The position numbers and the translations under genes are program-made. A DNA stretch of 64,000 nt from contig CAJTWH010000001.1 in assembly GCA_910579995.1 (NCBI GenBank), forward strand, positions 204,884 through 268,883, written 5' to 3'. Source of the DNA: an uncultured Muribaculaceae bacterium (lineage in GTDB: Bacteria > Bacteroidota > Bacteroidia > Bacteroidales > Muribaculaceae). A model generated the notes under the pieces. That model saw only the letters and a list, made by a program, of their open reading frames with translations. It was not told the DNA's origin and did not search any database. Numbering within the stretch: position 1 is the stretch's first letter; every line of letters begins with the position of its first letter. Below are positions 49,190-59,052 of the stretch, one piece after another.

Positions 49190-49876
49190 ATGAACATGCG
49201 CGTAAAAATCCATCATGAAGGCACCGGACTGTTGATATCGCTCTTGGCGGTATTGCTCATCATCTGTGCACCTCTGTGGATATGGGTGCGCCCCTTGGCT
49301 TGGGCTGTCGGCGTCACTGTGATATGCGCTGTGTTCTATCTGCTTGTCGTGAATTTCTTCCGTTCGCCCCGACGTATTTTCAAGGGAGACCCCAAAGATG
49401 TGGTGGTATCTTCGGCCGACGGCACTGTTGTCGCTCTCGAAGAAACTGTAGAGAATGAGGTGATCAAAGGCCCGTGCATACAGCTGTCGGTGTTTATGAG
49501 CGTCCTCAATGTCCATGCCAACTGGTTTCCGGTCGATGGCCGTGTGACCTACGTCAAGCACCACAACGGCCGCTTCCTTGCCGCCTACCTGCCCAAGTCG
49601 AGCACCGAGAATGAGCGCTCGACTGTAGCGATAGAGACTCCTCACGGGCAGACTATCGTTATGCGCCAGATTGCCGGAGCGATGGCGCGCCGCATTGTCA
49701 CATACGCGCAGGTTGGCGAAGAAGCTTCGATAGAAGACCACATGGGCTTCATCAAATTCGGCTCGAGGGTTGATCTCTTCCTCCCTCTCGGAACGGAAAT
49801 CTACGTGAAAATAGGCGATAAGACAACCGGCGGTATCACCGAGGTGGCTCGCCTGAAACCACAGAAAAATGCCTGA
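49190..49876 (+). CDS. psd: phosphatidylserine decarboxylase
   Basis: Converts phosphatidylserine to phosphatidylethanolamine. About 228 residues, the short archaeal-type (PSD-A) form. Two membrane segments near the N-terminus (LLISLLAVLLIICAPLWIW and the next), then FFRSPRR, the conserved His of SVLNVHANWFP, and the self-cleavage motif GS in IKFGSRVDLFLP, where the Ser becomes the pyruvoyl cofactor. It overlaps pssA by 8 bases, so substrate maker and user are co-translated. Confidence 0.95.
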   Translation: MNMRVKIHHEGTGLLISLLAVLLIICAPLWIWVRPLAWAVGVTVICAVFYLLVVNFFRSPRRIFKGDPKDVVVSSADGTVVALEETVENEVIKGPCIQLSVFMSVLNVHANWFPVDGRVTYVKHHNGRFLAAYLPKSSTENERSTVAIETPHGQTIVMRQIAGAMARRIVTYAQVGEEASIEDHMGFIKFGSRVDLFLPLGTEIYVKIGDKTTGGITEVARLKPQKNA

Positions 49877-50567
49877 TTTAAAACGTTACATACCTGACGC
49901 CATCACCGCCATGAATCTCGTCAGCGGTTGCGTCGCTATCTTTATGGCTTTCAACCTGCGCACAGTCTTCGGCCCGCTCGAGGGGGCGCAATGGTGCATG
50001 ATAGCTATCGCCGCCGCCGCCGTTTTCGACTTCTTCGACGGCGCCATGGCCCGCGCACTCCATGCCTACTCCGATCTTGGCAAGGACCTCGACTCGCTCA
50101 GCGATATGGTGAGCTTCGGCGTGGCTCCGGCTATGCTCATGCTCAACACAATGGCCGACTATGGCTCTCCGATATGGGCTTGTTTCTTTACACTGATGAT
50201 TCCGGTGTGTGGCGCCATACGCCTTGCCAAATTCAACAACGACACCGAGCAGGCCACCGTATTCCGCGGTCTCCCCATCCCTGCCAACGCTATTTTCTGG
50301 ATCGGCGCCTACGGCTGGATCTCCACATACTATTATCCCGGTTGGCCCGTTATTACATTGTTGATTATCGCGGTGTCGCTTGCCATGACGGCACAATTCA
50401 AGATGTTCTCGCTCAAATTCAAGAATTTCGACTTGGCCGAAAACTTCTGCCGCTATATAATCATGGTAGCCGCCATTCTCTTTGTGGCCATCTACGGTCT
50501 TGCAGGCCTTATGTGGACCATCCTTCTCTATCTGCTGCTTTCGCTCATGCGTCGCAACAGATTATGA
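49869..50567 (+). CDS. pssA: CDP-diacylglycerol-serine O-phosphatidyltransferase
   Basis: Makes phosphatidylserine from CDP-diacylglycerol and serine at the inner membrane. 232 residues with about six membrane segments. The CDP-alcohol phosphatidyltransferase signature DGxxARx8GxxxDxxxD reads DGAMARALHAYSDLGKDLDS continuing to the last Asp (residues 57-79). Paired with psd in one operon: the two steps to phosphatidylethanolamine. Confidence 0.95.
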   Translation: MPDLKRYIPDAITAMNLVSGCVAIFMAFNLRTVFGPLEGAQWCMIAIAAAAVFDFFDGAMARALHAYSDLGKDLDSLSDMVSFGVAPAMLMLNTMADYGSPIWACFFTLMIPVCGAIRLAKFNNDTEQATVFRGLPIPANAIFWIGAYGWISTYYYPGWPVITLLIIAVSLAMTAQFKMFSLKFKNFDLAENFCRYIIMVAAILFVAIYGLAGLMWTILLYLLLSLMRRNRL

Positions 50568-50622
50568 TTCCAATTCGTTTATACGTATAAAAGGCCTTTG
50601 TTGAGGCCTAAACTTCATTTAT

Positions 50623-50964
50623 ATGGAACTACTCCTCATTCTCATAATCATATTTTTTATTTTGCCGTGGGTGCTGAGGCAGATTATGCCTTCGCTCCTG
50701 AGGTGGTTTATACGTCGCCAGACCCGCCGCTTCATGAACGGTGCCTTCCCCGGCGGCATGCCCGGAGCCGACGGCGCCTCGTCGGCCGGTAATCGTCAGC
50801 AACAACAGCAACCCCGCCGCTCACGCCGCAAGAAAATCGACCCCTCAGTGGGTGAATATATAGAATTTACAGAAGTGAAAGGCTCTACCGCCACTGCCGC
50901 CGCTCCGGCCAATGTGAAGGTGGAGAGCCAGATAAGCGATATAGAATGGGAGGACCTGCCATGA
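50623..50964 (+). CDS. DUF4834 family small membrane protein
   Basis: 113 residues. One membrane segment at the N-terminus (MELLLILIIIFFILPWVLRQ), a basic region (FIRRQTRRFMNG), a low-complexity Gln/Arg stretch (NRQQQQQPRRSRRKK) and an acidic end (DIEWEDLP). It matches the Bacteroidetes family DUF4834, of unknown function. It sits between pssA and the DUF2461 gene and overlaps the latter by 4 bases. Confidence 0.8.
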   Translation: MELLLILIIIFFILPWVLRQIMPSLLRWFIRRQTRRFMNGAFPGGMPGADGASSAGNRQQQQQPRRSRRKKIDPSVGEYIEFTEVKGSTATAAAPANVKVESQISDIEWEDLP

Positions 50965-51623
50965 CAATGCGCGACGTATATGATTTTATCTCGCAATTGG
51001 CCGCTAACAACGACCGCGCTTGGTTTGCCGAGCATAAAGGACGCTATGAAGAGGTCCGCGCATACTGGCTCTCGCAGGTTCAGCGCCTCATCGACGCCCT
51101 CGTTGTAGAAGAGCCTGCGCTGCGACATCTCGAGGCCAAAGATTGTGCCTACCGCATATATCGCGACACTCGCTTCTCGCTCGACAAGACGCCTTACAAA
51201 CGCTATTTTTCGGCTCTTATATCACCTCGTGGACGTCATTTCGACGGCGCCTGCCATTACTTCCATTTTGGTGTCGACGAGATGGCATTGTATAGCGGTC
51301 TGTGGTCGCCCGAATCAAAGGTGCTCAAGAAAGTGCGCAAGGCCATTATCGACAATGTAGAGGAATTCCGCTCCATAGTGGAGACTCCAGAGATTCTCGA
51401 GGCATTTCCGGATTGGTGGGGCCCGCAGCTTAAGACCGCCCCCAAGGGCTATGACCGCAATCATCCCGACATCGACCTGCTCCGCCTCACCGAATATGGA
51501 CGCTGCCACTCCTTGTCGCTCGAATTTTTCGATAATCCCGAGTGGCCTGCCGAGGTAGCGCGCCTGCTGTCGCTCCTGCGCCCCATGAACGACTTCCTCA
51601 ACTATTCGATAGAAGAGGAGTGA
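50961..51623 (+). CDS. DUF2461 family protein (TIGR02453)
   Basis: 220 residues, cytoplasmic. Family hallmarks: YDFISQLAANNDRAWFAEHK near the start, the YRIYRDTRFSLDKTPYKRYF core with its conserved Arg/Asp pattern, and YFHFGVDEMALYSGLW. The function of DUF2461 is not established. The ATG at 50961 overlaps the DUF4834 stop (ATGA), so upstream in-frame starts are rejected. Last gene of the psd-pssA transcript. Confidence 0.88.
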   Translation: MTMRDVYDFISQLAANNDRAWFAEHKGRYEEVRAYWLSQVQRLIDALVVEEPALRHLEAKDCAYRIYRDTRFSLDKTPYKRYFSALISPRGRHFDGACHYFHFGVDEMALYSGLWSPESKVLKKVRKAIIDNVEEFRSIVETPEILEAFPDWWGPQLKTAPKGYDRNHPDIDLLRLTEYGRCHSLSLEFFDNPEWPAEVARLLSLLRPMNDFLNYSIEEE

Positions 51624-51669
51624 GAAGTGTTTTAACAGCCAAAAATTTTTTGGTTTGTTAAATAATATC

Positions 51670-51677
51670 TATATTTG
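51670..51677 (+). promoter_or_regulatory. -7 promoter box of aspC
   Basis: TATATTTG matches TAnnTTTG. The nearest upstream TTTG is spaced 17 bases away, shorter than the ideal 19-21. Leader of about 23 bases. Confidence 0.45.
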
Positions 51678-51705
51678 CAGGTAAGATTTCAACACACCCC
51701 TTACT

Positions 51706-52908
51706 ATGCAAATATCGAATCGAGTAGAGAGCCTTGCGGTGTCGCAGACGCTCGCAATGTCGCAGAAGAGCGCAGAGCTCAAGGCTCAGGGAGTCGACGT
51801 GATAAATCTCAGCGTCGGAGAACCCGATTTCAACACACCTGCCCACATCAAGGCTGCTGCCATCAAGGCTATCGAAGACAATTTCAGCTTCTACAGCCCC
51901 GTGCCGGGCTATATGAGTCTGCGAAAGGCCATCGCCGACAAACTCTCGCGCGAGAACGGCCTCGCTTTCGAACCCTCGCAGATTGTGGTTGGCAACGGTG
52001 CCAAGCATGCTCTCGCCAATGTGATAATGGCTACTGTCAATGCCGGCGACGAGGTTATCATCCCCACTCCGGCATGGGTGAGCTACTTGGAGCTCGTGAA
52101 GCTTGCCGAGGGTACACCAGTCACCGTCGCCACCGACCTCGCGAGCGACTTTAAGATCACACCCGCACAGCTTGAGAAGGCCATCACACCCAAGACACGT
52201 GCTATCATTCTATGCTCGCCTTCGAACCCTACAGGCAGCGTATATACCCGCAGCGAGCTGCAGGCTCTCGTAGATGTGCTCGCACGTCATGAACAGGTGC
52301 TCGTGATCGCCGACGAAATCTATGAGCATATCCTCTATACCGGCGGTGACTTCGTGTCGCTGGCCTCTTTTGAGGCTATCGCCGACCGCACGGTAGTCAT
52401 CAACGGAGTGTCGAAAGCCTACGCCATGACCGGCTGGCGAATCGGCTACTGCGCCGCTCCCGCCAAGCTCGCCAAGGCAATCAGCAAGCTTCAGGGCCAG
52501 ATGACCTCAGGCGCTTCATCAATAGCCCAAAAAGCCGCCGAGGCCGCCTACACCGGCCCGCAGGAGTGCGTAGAGGAAATGCGCCGCGCCTTCGAGCGCC
52601 GCCGCGACCTCGTGGTGCGCCTCGCCCGCGAGATTCCCGGCCTTGGCGTCAACGAGCCTCAGGGTGCCTTCTACCTCTTCCCCGAAGTGAGCGCATATCT
52701 TGGCACCAAAGCCCCCGACGGCCGCGCCATCACCACCGACTCCGACCTTGCCATGTATCTCCTCGAAGAGGCTCATGTAGCCACCGTTGCCGGCGCCGCC
52801 TTCTGCGCTCCCGGCTATATCCGCCTGAGCTACGCCACCTCCGACGAAAATCTCACCGAGGCTTTCAGCCGCATAAAGAAAGCACTCGGCGCATTGGAAA
52901 AATGTTAA
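51706..52908 (+). CDS. aspC: pyridoxal-phosphate aminotransferase, aspartate aminotransferase type
   Basis: 400 residues, class I fold, subgroup I-gamma. INLSVGEPDFNTPAHIKAAA starts the domain, FYSPVPGYMSLRKAI and GNGAKHALANVI follow, CSPSNPTGSVY binds PLP, and the PLP lysine is in NGVSKAYAMTGWRIGY. Moves amino groups between aspartate and 2-oxoglutarate, though related enzymes use other amino acids. Followed by a hairpin terminator at 52943-52977. Confidence 0.92.
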   Translation: MQISNRVESLAVSQTLAMSQKSAELKAQGVDVINLSVGEPDFNTPAHIKAAAIKAIEDNFSFYSPVPGYMSLRKAIADKLSRENGLAFEPSQIVVGNGAKHALANVIMATVNAGDEVIIPTPAWVSYLELVKLAEGTPVTVATDLASDFKITPAQLEKAITPKTRAIILCSPSNPTGSVYTRSELQALVDVLARHEQVLVIADEIYEHILYTGGDFVSLASFEAIADRTVVINGVSKAYAMTGWRIGYCAAPAKLAKAISKLQGQMTSGASSIAQKAAEAAYTGPQECVEEMRRAFERRRDLVVRLAREIPGLGVNEPQGAFYLFPEVSAYLGTKAPDGRAITTDSDLAMYLLEEAHVATVAGAAFCAPGYIRLSYATSDENLTEAFSRIKKALGALEKC

Positions 52909-52942
52909 AATACATTCCAAGTTAAGTTAAAATAGTTAAAGT

Positions 52943-52977
52943 TTGCCATTCGGGTGAAAAAAGTGCCCGAATGGCAA
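52943..52977 (+). terminator. terminator of aspC
   Basis: TTGCCATTCGGG and CCCGAATGGCAA form a perfect 12-base stem with an 11-base loop; the T run after it is weak. Confidence 0.65.
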
Positions 52978-53212
52978 TCTTGATAAAGAAATTTTACCTT
53001 TCTTTGTACCCGGAAATCCCATGCAGGATTCCGGCGAATCATACTTACTATTAAAAATCGACATAATACTTTTGAAAAACTGAGCGGCGAAAACTATCGA
53101 AGCGTTGTCGTTGCGCTATATCTGAAGATGAAAACACACGGTGGCTCACCTGCTGCCTTTATCAACTAACATAGAGATTATATAAAAACAAATTAACTAA
53201 AAATCCCATTGC
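52978..53212 (+). promoter_or_regulatory. upstream region of the SusCDEF-type operon
   Basis: No gene. A -7 box TACTTTTG lies at 53067-53074 without a matching -33, which predicts a leader of roughly 135 bases before the SusC start at 53213. Long leaders are common for such operons, where small antisense RNAs or regulators can act; no such RNA is visible here. Confidence 0.4.
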
Positions 53213-56200
53213 ATGAAGAACATTTGTTCCCCAATGACGCGGAAGGCATGGCTCGCACTGGTTATGGTGCTGTGTATGTCGTTCCCGGCATTAGCGCAAA
53301 AAATCACAGTCACCGGTACTGTGACAGAGCCTGAAGGCGAACCCGCCATCGGCGCCAGCGTTACGGTAAAGGGCATGTCAGGTTTTGGCGTGGCCACCGA
53401 TTTCGACGGCAACTATTCGATTCAGGTCGCTCCCGACGCTATCCTCGAATTTTCATACGTCGGCTGCGATACTCAGGAAATTCCCGTTGAAAACCGCACA
53501 ACCATCAACGTAAAGCTCACCACCAACTCTACCATGCTCAATGAGGTTGTGGCTATCGGCTACGGTACTGTCAAGAAAGAAGACGCTACCGGCTCTGTGG
53601 CTATCGTGAAGCCCGATGAAATCGACGCCGGCCTCGCTACCTCGGTTCAGGACATGCTCGTAGGCCAGACTCCCGGTGTGGTAGTAACCACTGCCGGCGG
53701 CCCCCAAGGCGCTGCCAACATCCGTATCCGCGGCGGTGCCTCGCTCTCTGCCACCAACGACCCTCTTATCGTGCTCGACGGTGTGCCTCTGTCTACCGAC
53801 ACTCCCCTCGGTATGGGCTCGCCCCTGTCGATGATCAACCCCGAGTCTATCGAGTCGATGACCATCCTCAAAGACGCCTCAGCGACAGCCATCTACGGTA
53901 CACGCGCTTCTAACGGTGTGATCATCATCAACACCAAGAAAGGCGTTGCCGGCCGTCCGCAGGTCACTTTCACCGCAAACATGTATGTGGATTACGCGCG
54001 CAAGACCCAGCAGGTGCTCAACGGCGACGAATTCCGCTCGCTCATAAGCAATAAATTCGGCGAAGGCTCGGCTGCCGTCGGCGCTCTCGGCAATGCCAAT
54101 ACAAACTGGCAGGACGAGATCTACCGCACAGTAATCAGCCAAGACTACTCACTCGCCGTAGCCGGCACTGCAGGCAAGGTGCTTCCCTACCGTGTCGACG
54201 CCTCTTATACCCGCAACAACGGTATCATCAAGAAATCCGACATGGACCGTGCGACAGTAGGTATCTCGCTCACTCCTACATTCGGCACACTTAAGATTAA
54301 CGCCAAAGTCAAAGGCTACTACGTGCACAATAACTGGGCACAGACCGACGCCATCGGCCAGGCCGTGTCGTTCAACCCCACAGCACCCGTGCATACCTAC
54401 AACGCCATCACCGGCGGCACCGCTGCCGGCTCTTTCGGCTACCTCTGGAACGGCTATACCGAACCCTACACCGTATCGGGCGGTCAGGCCAACCTCGCCA
54501 ACGACGCCACCTACAATCCTGTGGCTACCATCGACCAGACTCGCAACTGGTCAGACGTATTCCGCTCAAACGGCAATATCCAGTTTGACTACGCGCTTCC
54601 TTTCCTCCCCGAACTCCACGCCAACCTCAACCTCGGCTACGACATCACCAAGTCAGACGACTATAAGGAAATCGAGGCCAACTCACACATGGCATGGAAA
54701 GACCACACCAACTATGGCGGCGGCTCGCGCAACCATGAATATGCCCTGCGCCAGAACATGCTCCTCGAGTTCTACCTCAACTATAAGAAGATGTTCGAGG
54801 CTATCCACTCAAATCTCGACGTGACTGCCGGCTACACATGGAGCCGCGACCGCAACAAAGGATGGAAGACCGGTGCCAACTCTGAGTCAGGTATCGCCCT
54901 CACCCCCGGCCTTGCATGGCCCACAATCAACAGCGACGGTACATTCAACATGAACTGGACCGACACCCAAGATCAGGTAGGCCAGCCCTTCAAGAAAGAT
55001 GAAAACAGCGCCGATGGCAACTACCATTGGAAAAACCACCTGCAGCTCCTCTCGTTCTTCGGTCGTGTGAACTACACCTTCAAAGACCGCTATCTCTTGA
55101 CCGCCACCGTCCGCGGCGACGCGACATCGCGCTTCAGCAAGGATAACCGCTGGGGTATCTTCCCTGCTGTGGCTCTTGGTTGGCGTATCAGCGAGGAAAG
55201 CTTCATGGAAGGCACCCGCAGCTGGTGGAACGACCTCAAGCTCCGTGCAGGCTGGGGCGAGACAGGTCAGCAGTCGGTAGATAATTTCTATAACGCCTAC
55301 ACCCCGACCTACACACCCTCGCAGCCCGGCTCGTTCTATCCCAACGGCAACGGCGGCTGGCTTATCCCCGCTTTCCCCGCCGGTATCAATCCCGACCTCA
55401 AGTGGGAGACCACCGAGACTTGGAACGTAGGTATCGACTACGGCTTCCTCAACAACCGAATCAGCGGTAGCATTGAATACTATCTGCGCAAGACCCGCGA
55501 CCTCCTCTCGCGTGTGCCTGTGGCTGCCGGCTCTTCTACTGTGGCTATGCTCTATCAGAACATCGGCGATATGGAAAACTACGGTATCGAGTTCGCCATC
55601 AACGCCAAGCCCGTTGTTACCGAAAACTTCACATGGAACCTAAGCTACAACATCGGCTGGAACCACAATGAGATCACCAACCTCAACGGCCTCACCTACG
55701 AGGTAGAGGGCGGCTTCGGCTCTACCGGCGGTAACTGCCAGATTCAGAAAGAGGGCTATCCCGCCAACTCGTTCAACCTCTATCAGCAGGTATATGACGC
55801 CGCCGGCAACCCCATCGAGGGTGCTTACGTTGACCAGAACGGCGACGGCGTGATCGACAGCCACGATAAGGTTGTAAACCACAGCAAAGACCCCAAGGTG
55901 ACTATGACCCTCGGCTCTAACTTCCGCTACAAGAACTGGGACTTCGGCTTCTCTCTCCGCGGCAGCTTCGGTAACTATGTATACGCAGCTTCTCTGCGTG
56001 CCGGCTCTGCTCTCGACGGCCTCTACCGCAACAACGCCCTCGGCAACGTGTTCAAGACCGACGTTTACTTCAACAACAACCAAGACGAATCAGACTACTG
56101 GCTGCGCAATGCCTCGTTTGTACGCTGCGACAACATCACCCTCGGCTATACATTCGACAAGCTTCTGCGTGAGAAACTCCGCCTGCGTCTCTTCGCCGCC

Positions 56201-56323
56201 GTACAGAACCCCTTCGTGATCACCAAATACGCAGGTCTCGACCCCGAGGTGTTCAACGGTGTTGACAACAATATCTACCCCCGCGCTACCACATGGTCAA
56301 TCGGCCTTGTAGCCAACTTCTAA
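53213..56323 (+). CDS. SusC/RagA-type TonB-dependent outer-membrane transporter
   Basis: 1036 residues. Signal peptide (residues 1-29, ending SFPALA), a carboxypeptidase-D-like N-terminal domain (VTGTVTEPEGEPAIGASVTV), the TonB box/plug region (VVAIGYGTVKKEDATGSVA, then QGAANIRIRGGASLSATNDP and GTRASNGVIIINTKKG), and a 22-strand barrel ending RATTWSIGLVANF. It imports glycans captured by the SusD partner. No long extra N-terminal STN domain, so probably no anti-sigma signalling. First gene of a four-gene operon. Confidence 0.95.
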   Translation: MKNICSPMTRKAWLALVMVLCMSFPALAQKITVTGTVTEPEGEPAIGASVTVKGMSGFGVATDFDGNYSIQVAPDAILEFSYVGCDTQEIPVENRTTINVKLTTNSTMLNEVVAIGYGTVKKEDATGSVAIVKPDEIDAGLATSVQDMLVGQTPGVVVTTAGGPQGAANIRIRGGASLSATNDPLIVLDGVPLSTDTPLGMGSPLSMINPESIESMTILKDASATAIYGTRASNGVIIINTKKGVAGRPQVTFTANMYVDYARKTQQVLNGDEFRSLISNKFGEGSAAVGALGNANTNWQDEIYRTVISQDYSLAVAGTAGKVLPYRVDASYTRNNGIIKKSDMDRATVGISLTPTFGTLKINAKVKGYYVHNNWAQTDAIGQAVSFNPTAPVHTYNAITGGTAAGSFGYLWNGYTEPYTVSGGQANLANDATYNPVATIDQTRNWSDVFRSNGNIQFDYALPFLPELHANLNLGYDITKSDDYKEIEANSHMAWKDHTNYGGGSRNHEYALRQNMLLEFYLNYKKMFEAIHSNLDVTAGYTWSRDRNKGWKTGANSESGIALTPGLAWPTINSDGTFNMNWTDTQDQVGQPFKKDENSADGNYHWKNHLQLLSFFGRVNYTFKDRYLLTATVRGDATSRFSKDNRWGIFPAVALGWRISEESFMEGTRSWWNDLKLRAGWGETGQQSVDNFYNAYTPTYTPSQPGSFYPNGNGGWLIPAFPAGINPDLKWETTETWNVGIDYGFLNNRISGSIEYYLRKTRDLLSRVPVAAGSSTVAMLYQNIGDMENYGIEFAINAKPVVTENFTWNLSYNIGWNHNEITNLNGLTYEVEGGFGSTGGNCQIQKEGYPANSFNLYQQVYDAAGNPIEGAYVDQNGDGVIDSHDKVVNHSKDPKVTMTLGSNFRYKNWDFGFSLRGSFGNYVYAASLRAGSALDGLYRNNALGNVFKTDVYFNNNQDESDYWLRNASFVRCDNITLGYTFDKLLREKLRLRLFAAVQNPFVITKYAGLDPEVFNGVDNNIYPRATTWSIGLVANF

Positions 56324-56359
56324 GCAAGTCAAGGTATAAATCCCTAATCAGAAAACAAC

Positions 56360-58084
56360 ATGAATTTAAAGAAATATATATTGTTTGGCGCCGTAGCCAT
56401 GGGTATGGGTCTGAGCTCCTGTGTGGGCGACCTTGACCTTGCTCCCAACGACCCGAACCTTGTAAATCCTTCCGACCCCAATTTCGCCGCCAACTCGCTG
56501 GCAATGTGCTATACCGGCATAGCGGTGTCGGGCACTGACGGACCGGGTAACTCCTATATCAATATCGAGGGTCTCGACGCCGGTACTTCGGCTTATCTTC
56601 GCCTGATGTTCACCCTGAGCGAGTTATGCACCGACGAACTTATCTGGATCTGGGCCGACGCCGGTGTTCAGGATATCGTCACCAACACATGGTCGCAGTC
56701 AAACACCCTCGTGGCCGGTGCATACTACCGACTTCTGGGCCATATCGCCATCTGCAACCAGTATCTCGCCAATACTGCCGGTGCTACCGATCAGCAGAGC
56801 ATTGAAGCCCGCTCAGAGGCACGTGTGCTCCGTGCATACTCTTACTACAACATGCTCGACCTTTTCGGTCAGTCATCATTTGTGACAGAAGAGACTATCG
56901 GTGAGGATCCCGTGCAGATCTCTCGCAAGGACCTCTTCGATTGGATTGAGAAAGAACTCACCGAGATTGTCGACGGCAATCTTATCTCCAACAACCCTGT
57001 CTACGGCCGCGTAGGTCTTGACGGCGCCGAGGGTCTTCTCGCCCGCCTCTATCTCAATGCCGAGGTATTCTCAGGCGAAGCACGCTGGGATGACTGCCGC
57101 AAACGCTGCGAGAATATCATCGCACGTCATCAGGGCGGCGGCTTCCAAGGCTCCGGTCTTGCCGAGAATTATCTCTACCTCTTCTCCCGCGGCAATGAGC
57201 AGTATATGCCCGGCGGCGCAAACAAGGCTGAGAATGAGATTCTCTTCGGTATCGCCTACGACGCCGATATGGTACAGAGCTACGGCGGCTCTACTTTCGT
57301 GCTCGCAGCAACAATCACCGACACTCACTATTGCCCCCGCCAGAACTATGGCTCAAGCGCACCTTGGCAGTGTATCCGCGGTATCCAGCAGATGGCCGAG
57401 CGCTTCTATGGCCACGACGATGACACCCGCGACGACCTCTGGCTCCGCGGTGTAATGCCAGCCGGCGAGGAAAACGGTGTGGCATACGCACAGGAAGACT
57501 ATGGCGATGAATTCCACGGCTTCACAGGCGAATGGGCTACTACCGGTGGCAACGCTATAATCAAGGTTACCGACCGTCAGCCCAAGGCTTCGACTCTCAA
57601 CGACCTCAGTATCCCCGAGGAATACCGTGGCTGGGATTTCGTTAAAGGCTCTGACGGCCGCTGGACTCCCAACTTCCCCGCCACCACATTCTCGTCGACC
57701 GACTGGCCTATCATCCGCCTCGCCGACATCTACCTGATGTATACCGAGTGCCATATCAACGGTGGTGTAGGCGACCGCGACAAAGCTCTGAAATATATGA
57801 ACCTTGTCCGTGCACGTGCCAAATCTCCCGCCCTCGGCTATACCGACCTTACCAAGCAGGGAATCATGGACGAGCGCTCGCGTGAGCTCTACCTCGAAGG
57901 TCTCCGCCGCACCGACCTCGTGCGCAACGGCATGTTTGCAGGCCCGTCGCAGACAGTATGGCAGTTCAAAGGCTCTGCCGACGCTCCGCAGGGTACACGT
58001 ATCAGCGAGAAATTCAACCTCTATCCTATCCCCAACGCTGTGCTTAACTCGCAGCCCGACTTCAAGCAGAACCCCGGATATTAA
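56360..58084 (+). CDS. SusD/RagB-type outer-membrane nutrient-binding lipoprotein
   Basis: 574 residues, lipobox signal MNLKKYILFGAVAMGMGLSSC. The tetratricopeptide-like SusD core is recognisable: ARSEARVLRAYSYYNMLDLF near the N-terminal third and MDERSRELYLEGLRRTDLVR near the C-terminus. It caps the SusC barrel and binds the substrate glycan. It follows SusC by 36 bases; its stop overlaps the next open frame by one base. Confidence 0.94.
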   Translation: MNLKKYILFGAVAMGMGLSSCVGDLDLAPNDPNLVNPSDPNFAANSLAMCYTGIAVSGTDGPGNSYINIEGLDAGTSAYLRLMFTLSELCTDELIWIWADAGVQDIVTNTWSQSNTLVAGAYYRLLGHIAICNQYLANTAGATDQQSIEARSEARVLRAYSYYNMLDLFGQSSFVTEETIGEDPVQISRKDLFDWIEKELTEIVDGNLISNNPVYGRVGLDGAEGLLARLYLNAEVFSGEARWDDCRKRCENIIARHQGGGFQGSGLAENYLYLFSRGNEQYMPGGANKAENEILFGIAYDADMVQSYGGSTFVLAATITDTHYCPRQNYGSSAPWQCIRGIQQMAERFYGHDDDTRDDLWLRGVMPAGEENGVAYAQEDYGDEFHGFTGEWATTGGNAIIKVTDRQPKASTLNDLSIPEEYRGWDFVKGSDGRWTPNFPATTFSSTDWPIIRLADIYLMYTECHINGGVGDRDKALKYMNLVRARAKSPALGYTDLTKQGIMDERSRELYLEGLRRTDLVRNGMFAGPSQTVWQFKGSADAPQGTRISEKFNLYPIPNAVLNSQPDFKQNPGY

Positions 58085-58101
58085 TGTTCAAGCTTTCTGA
58101 A

Positions 58102-58989
58102 ATGAAAAAGATATCAATCATATTTGCCATGGCTGCCGCCGCTCTTGGCTTCAGCGCATGCAACGAGACATGGGATGACAATCCCAAGCTCAACGGCCAC
58201 GACGGTGTGGAAACGGTTGCGTTTCTCAACACTCCCGTAATGCAGGATATGCCTGTGATGATCTCTCAGGAGAACCGCGAAGGCACTTTCCACCTCACAT
58301 GCTCACAGCCCGACTTCGGCTATGCCGCTGCCGCTGCCTACAATGTGCAGGTGTCGCTCACCGAAGATTTCGCCGAATATAGGGAAATCGCCCAGCAGTA
58401 TTTCGATTGCTCGCAGATCAACCCCGTCAACGGCGACGTGGCCTCTGCCATCCAGACTCTCTATGGCATAAAGAAACAGGAAGACCTGCCCATGCCTTAT
58501 ATGAAGGTATATATGCGTCTTCGCGCGTATATTCCCCAGAGTGTGGATAATACCACTTACCTGTCGAACGTGGTTTATTTCAACGAGGTATCCTCTGATT
58601 ACCTTGCAATCTGGGTGGCCGATGTGCCCATTGACCTCTTCCTCCGCGGAGGTATGAACGATTGGGGTGCCGAGACCAATTCAAATCCCGATCTTCCCGG
58701 TCCGTGGCAGTTCGCCACAGGCGAGGTTGAGAATACTTGGGTGGTGAAGAATGTCACCATACCTAAAGAAACATCATTCAAGATCGGTACCACCAACTGG
58801 GGCACTCCCAACCTCGGCGGTAATGCCGGCGAGGATGCCGAATCGCAGATGGTGAATGCCGGTGAGGAAATTCAGCTTACCGGTGGATCTTACCCCGGTC
58901 ATCTCCGCCTGACAGAGAATTTCACCGGTGATGTGCAGCTGCGTCTCGAAGCTGGTCAATATTTCATCATTTTCGACCCCGAGCATTAA
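58102..58989 (+). CDS. SusE-like surface glycan-binding lipoprotein
   Basis: About 295 residues. Signal MKKISIIFAMAAAALGFSAC. An N-terminal SusE/F-type immunoglobulin-like domain (LNTPVMQDMPVMISQENREG) and a C-terminal carbohydrate-binding module-like domain with LFLRGGMNDWGAETN and ETSFKIGTTNWG, the pattern seen in SusE/SusF starch-binding modules. The start at 58084 is also possible, but the one at 58102 begins the signal. It presumably holds the glycan at the cell surface for SusCD. Confidence 0.82.
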   Translation: MKKISIIFAMAAAALGFSACNETWDDNPKLNGHDGVETVAFLNTPVMQDMPVMISQENREGTFHLTCSQPDFGYAAAAAYNVQVSLTEDFAEYREIAQQYFDCSQINPVNGDVASAIQTLYGIKKQEDLPMPYMKVYMRLRAYIPQSVDNTTYLSNVVYFNEVSSDYLAIWVADVPIDLFLRGGMNDWGAETNSNPDLPGPWQFATGEVENTWVVKNVTIPKETSFKIGTTNWGTPNLGGNAGEDAESQMVNAGEEIQLTGGSYPGHLRLTENFTGDVQLRLEAGQYFIIFDPEH

Positions 58990-59052
58990 TTTCTAAAGGT
59001 CGGGAGCACCCCGCTCCCGACCCTCCTTAAAACTCAAATCTAAACGACGACA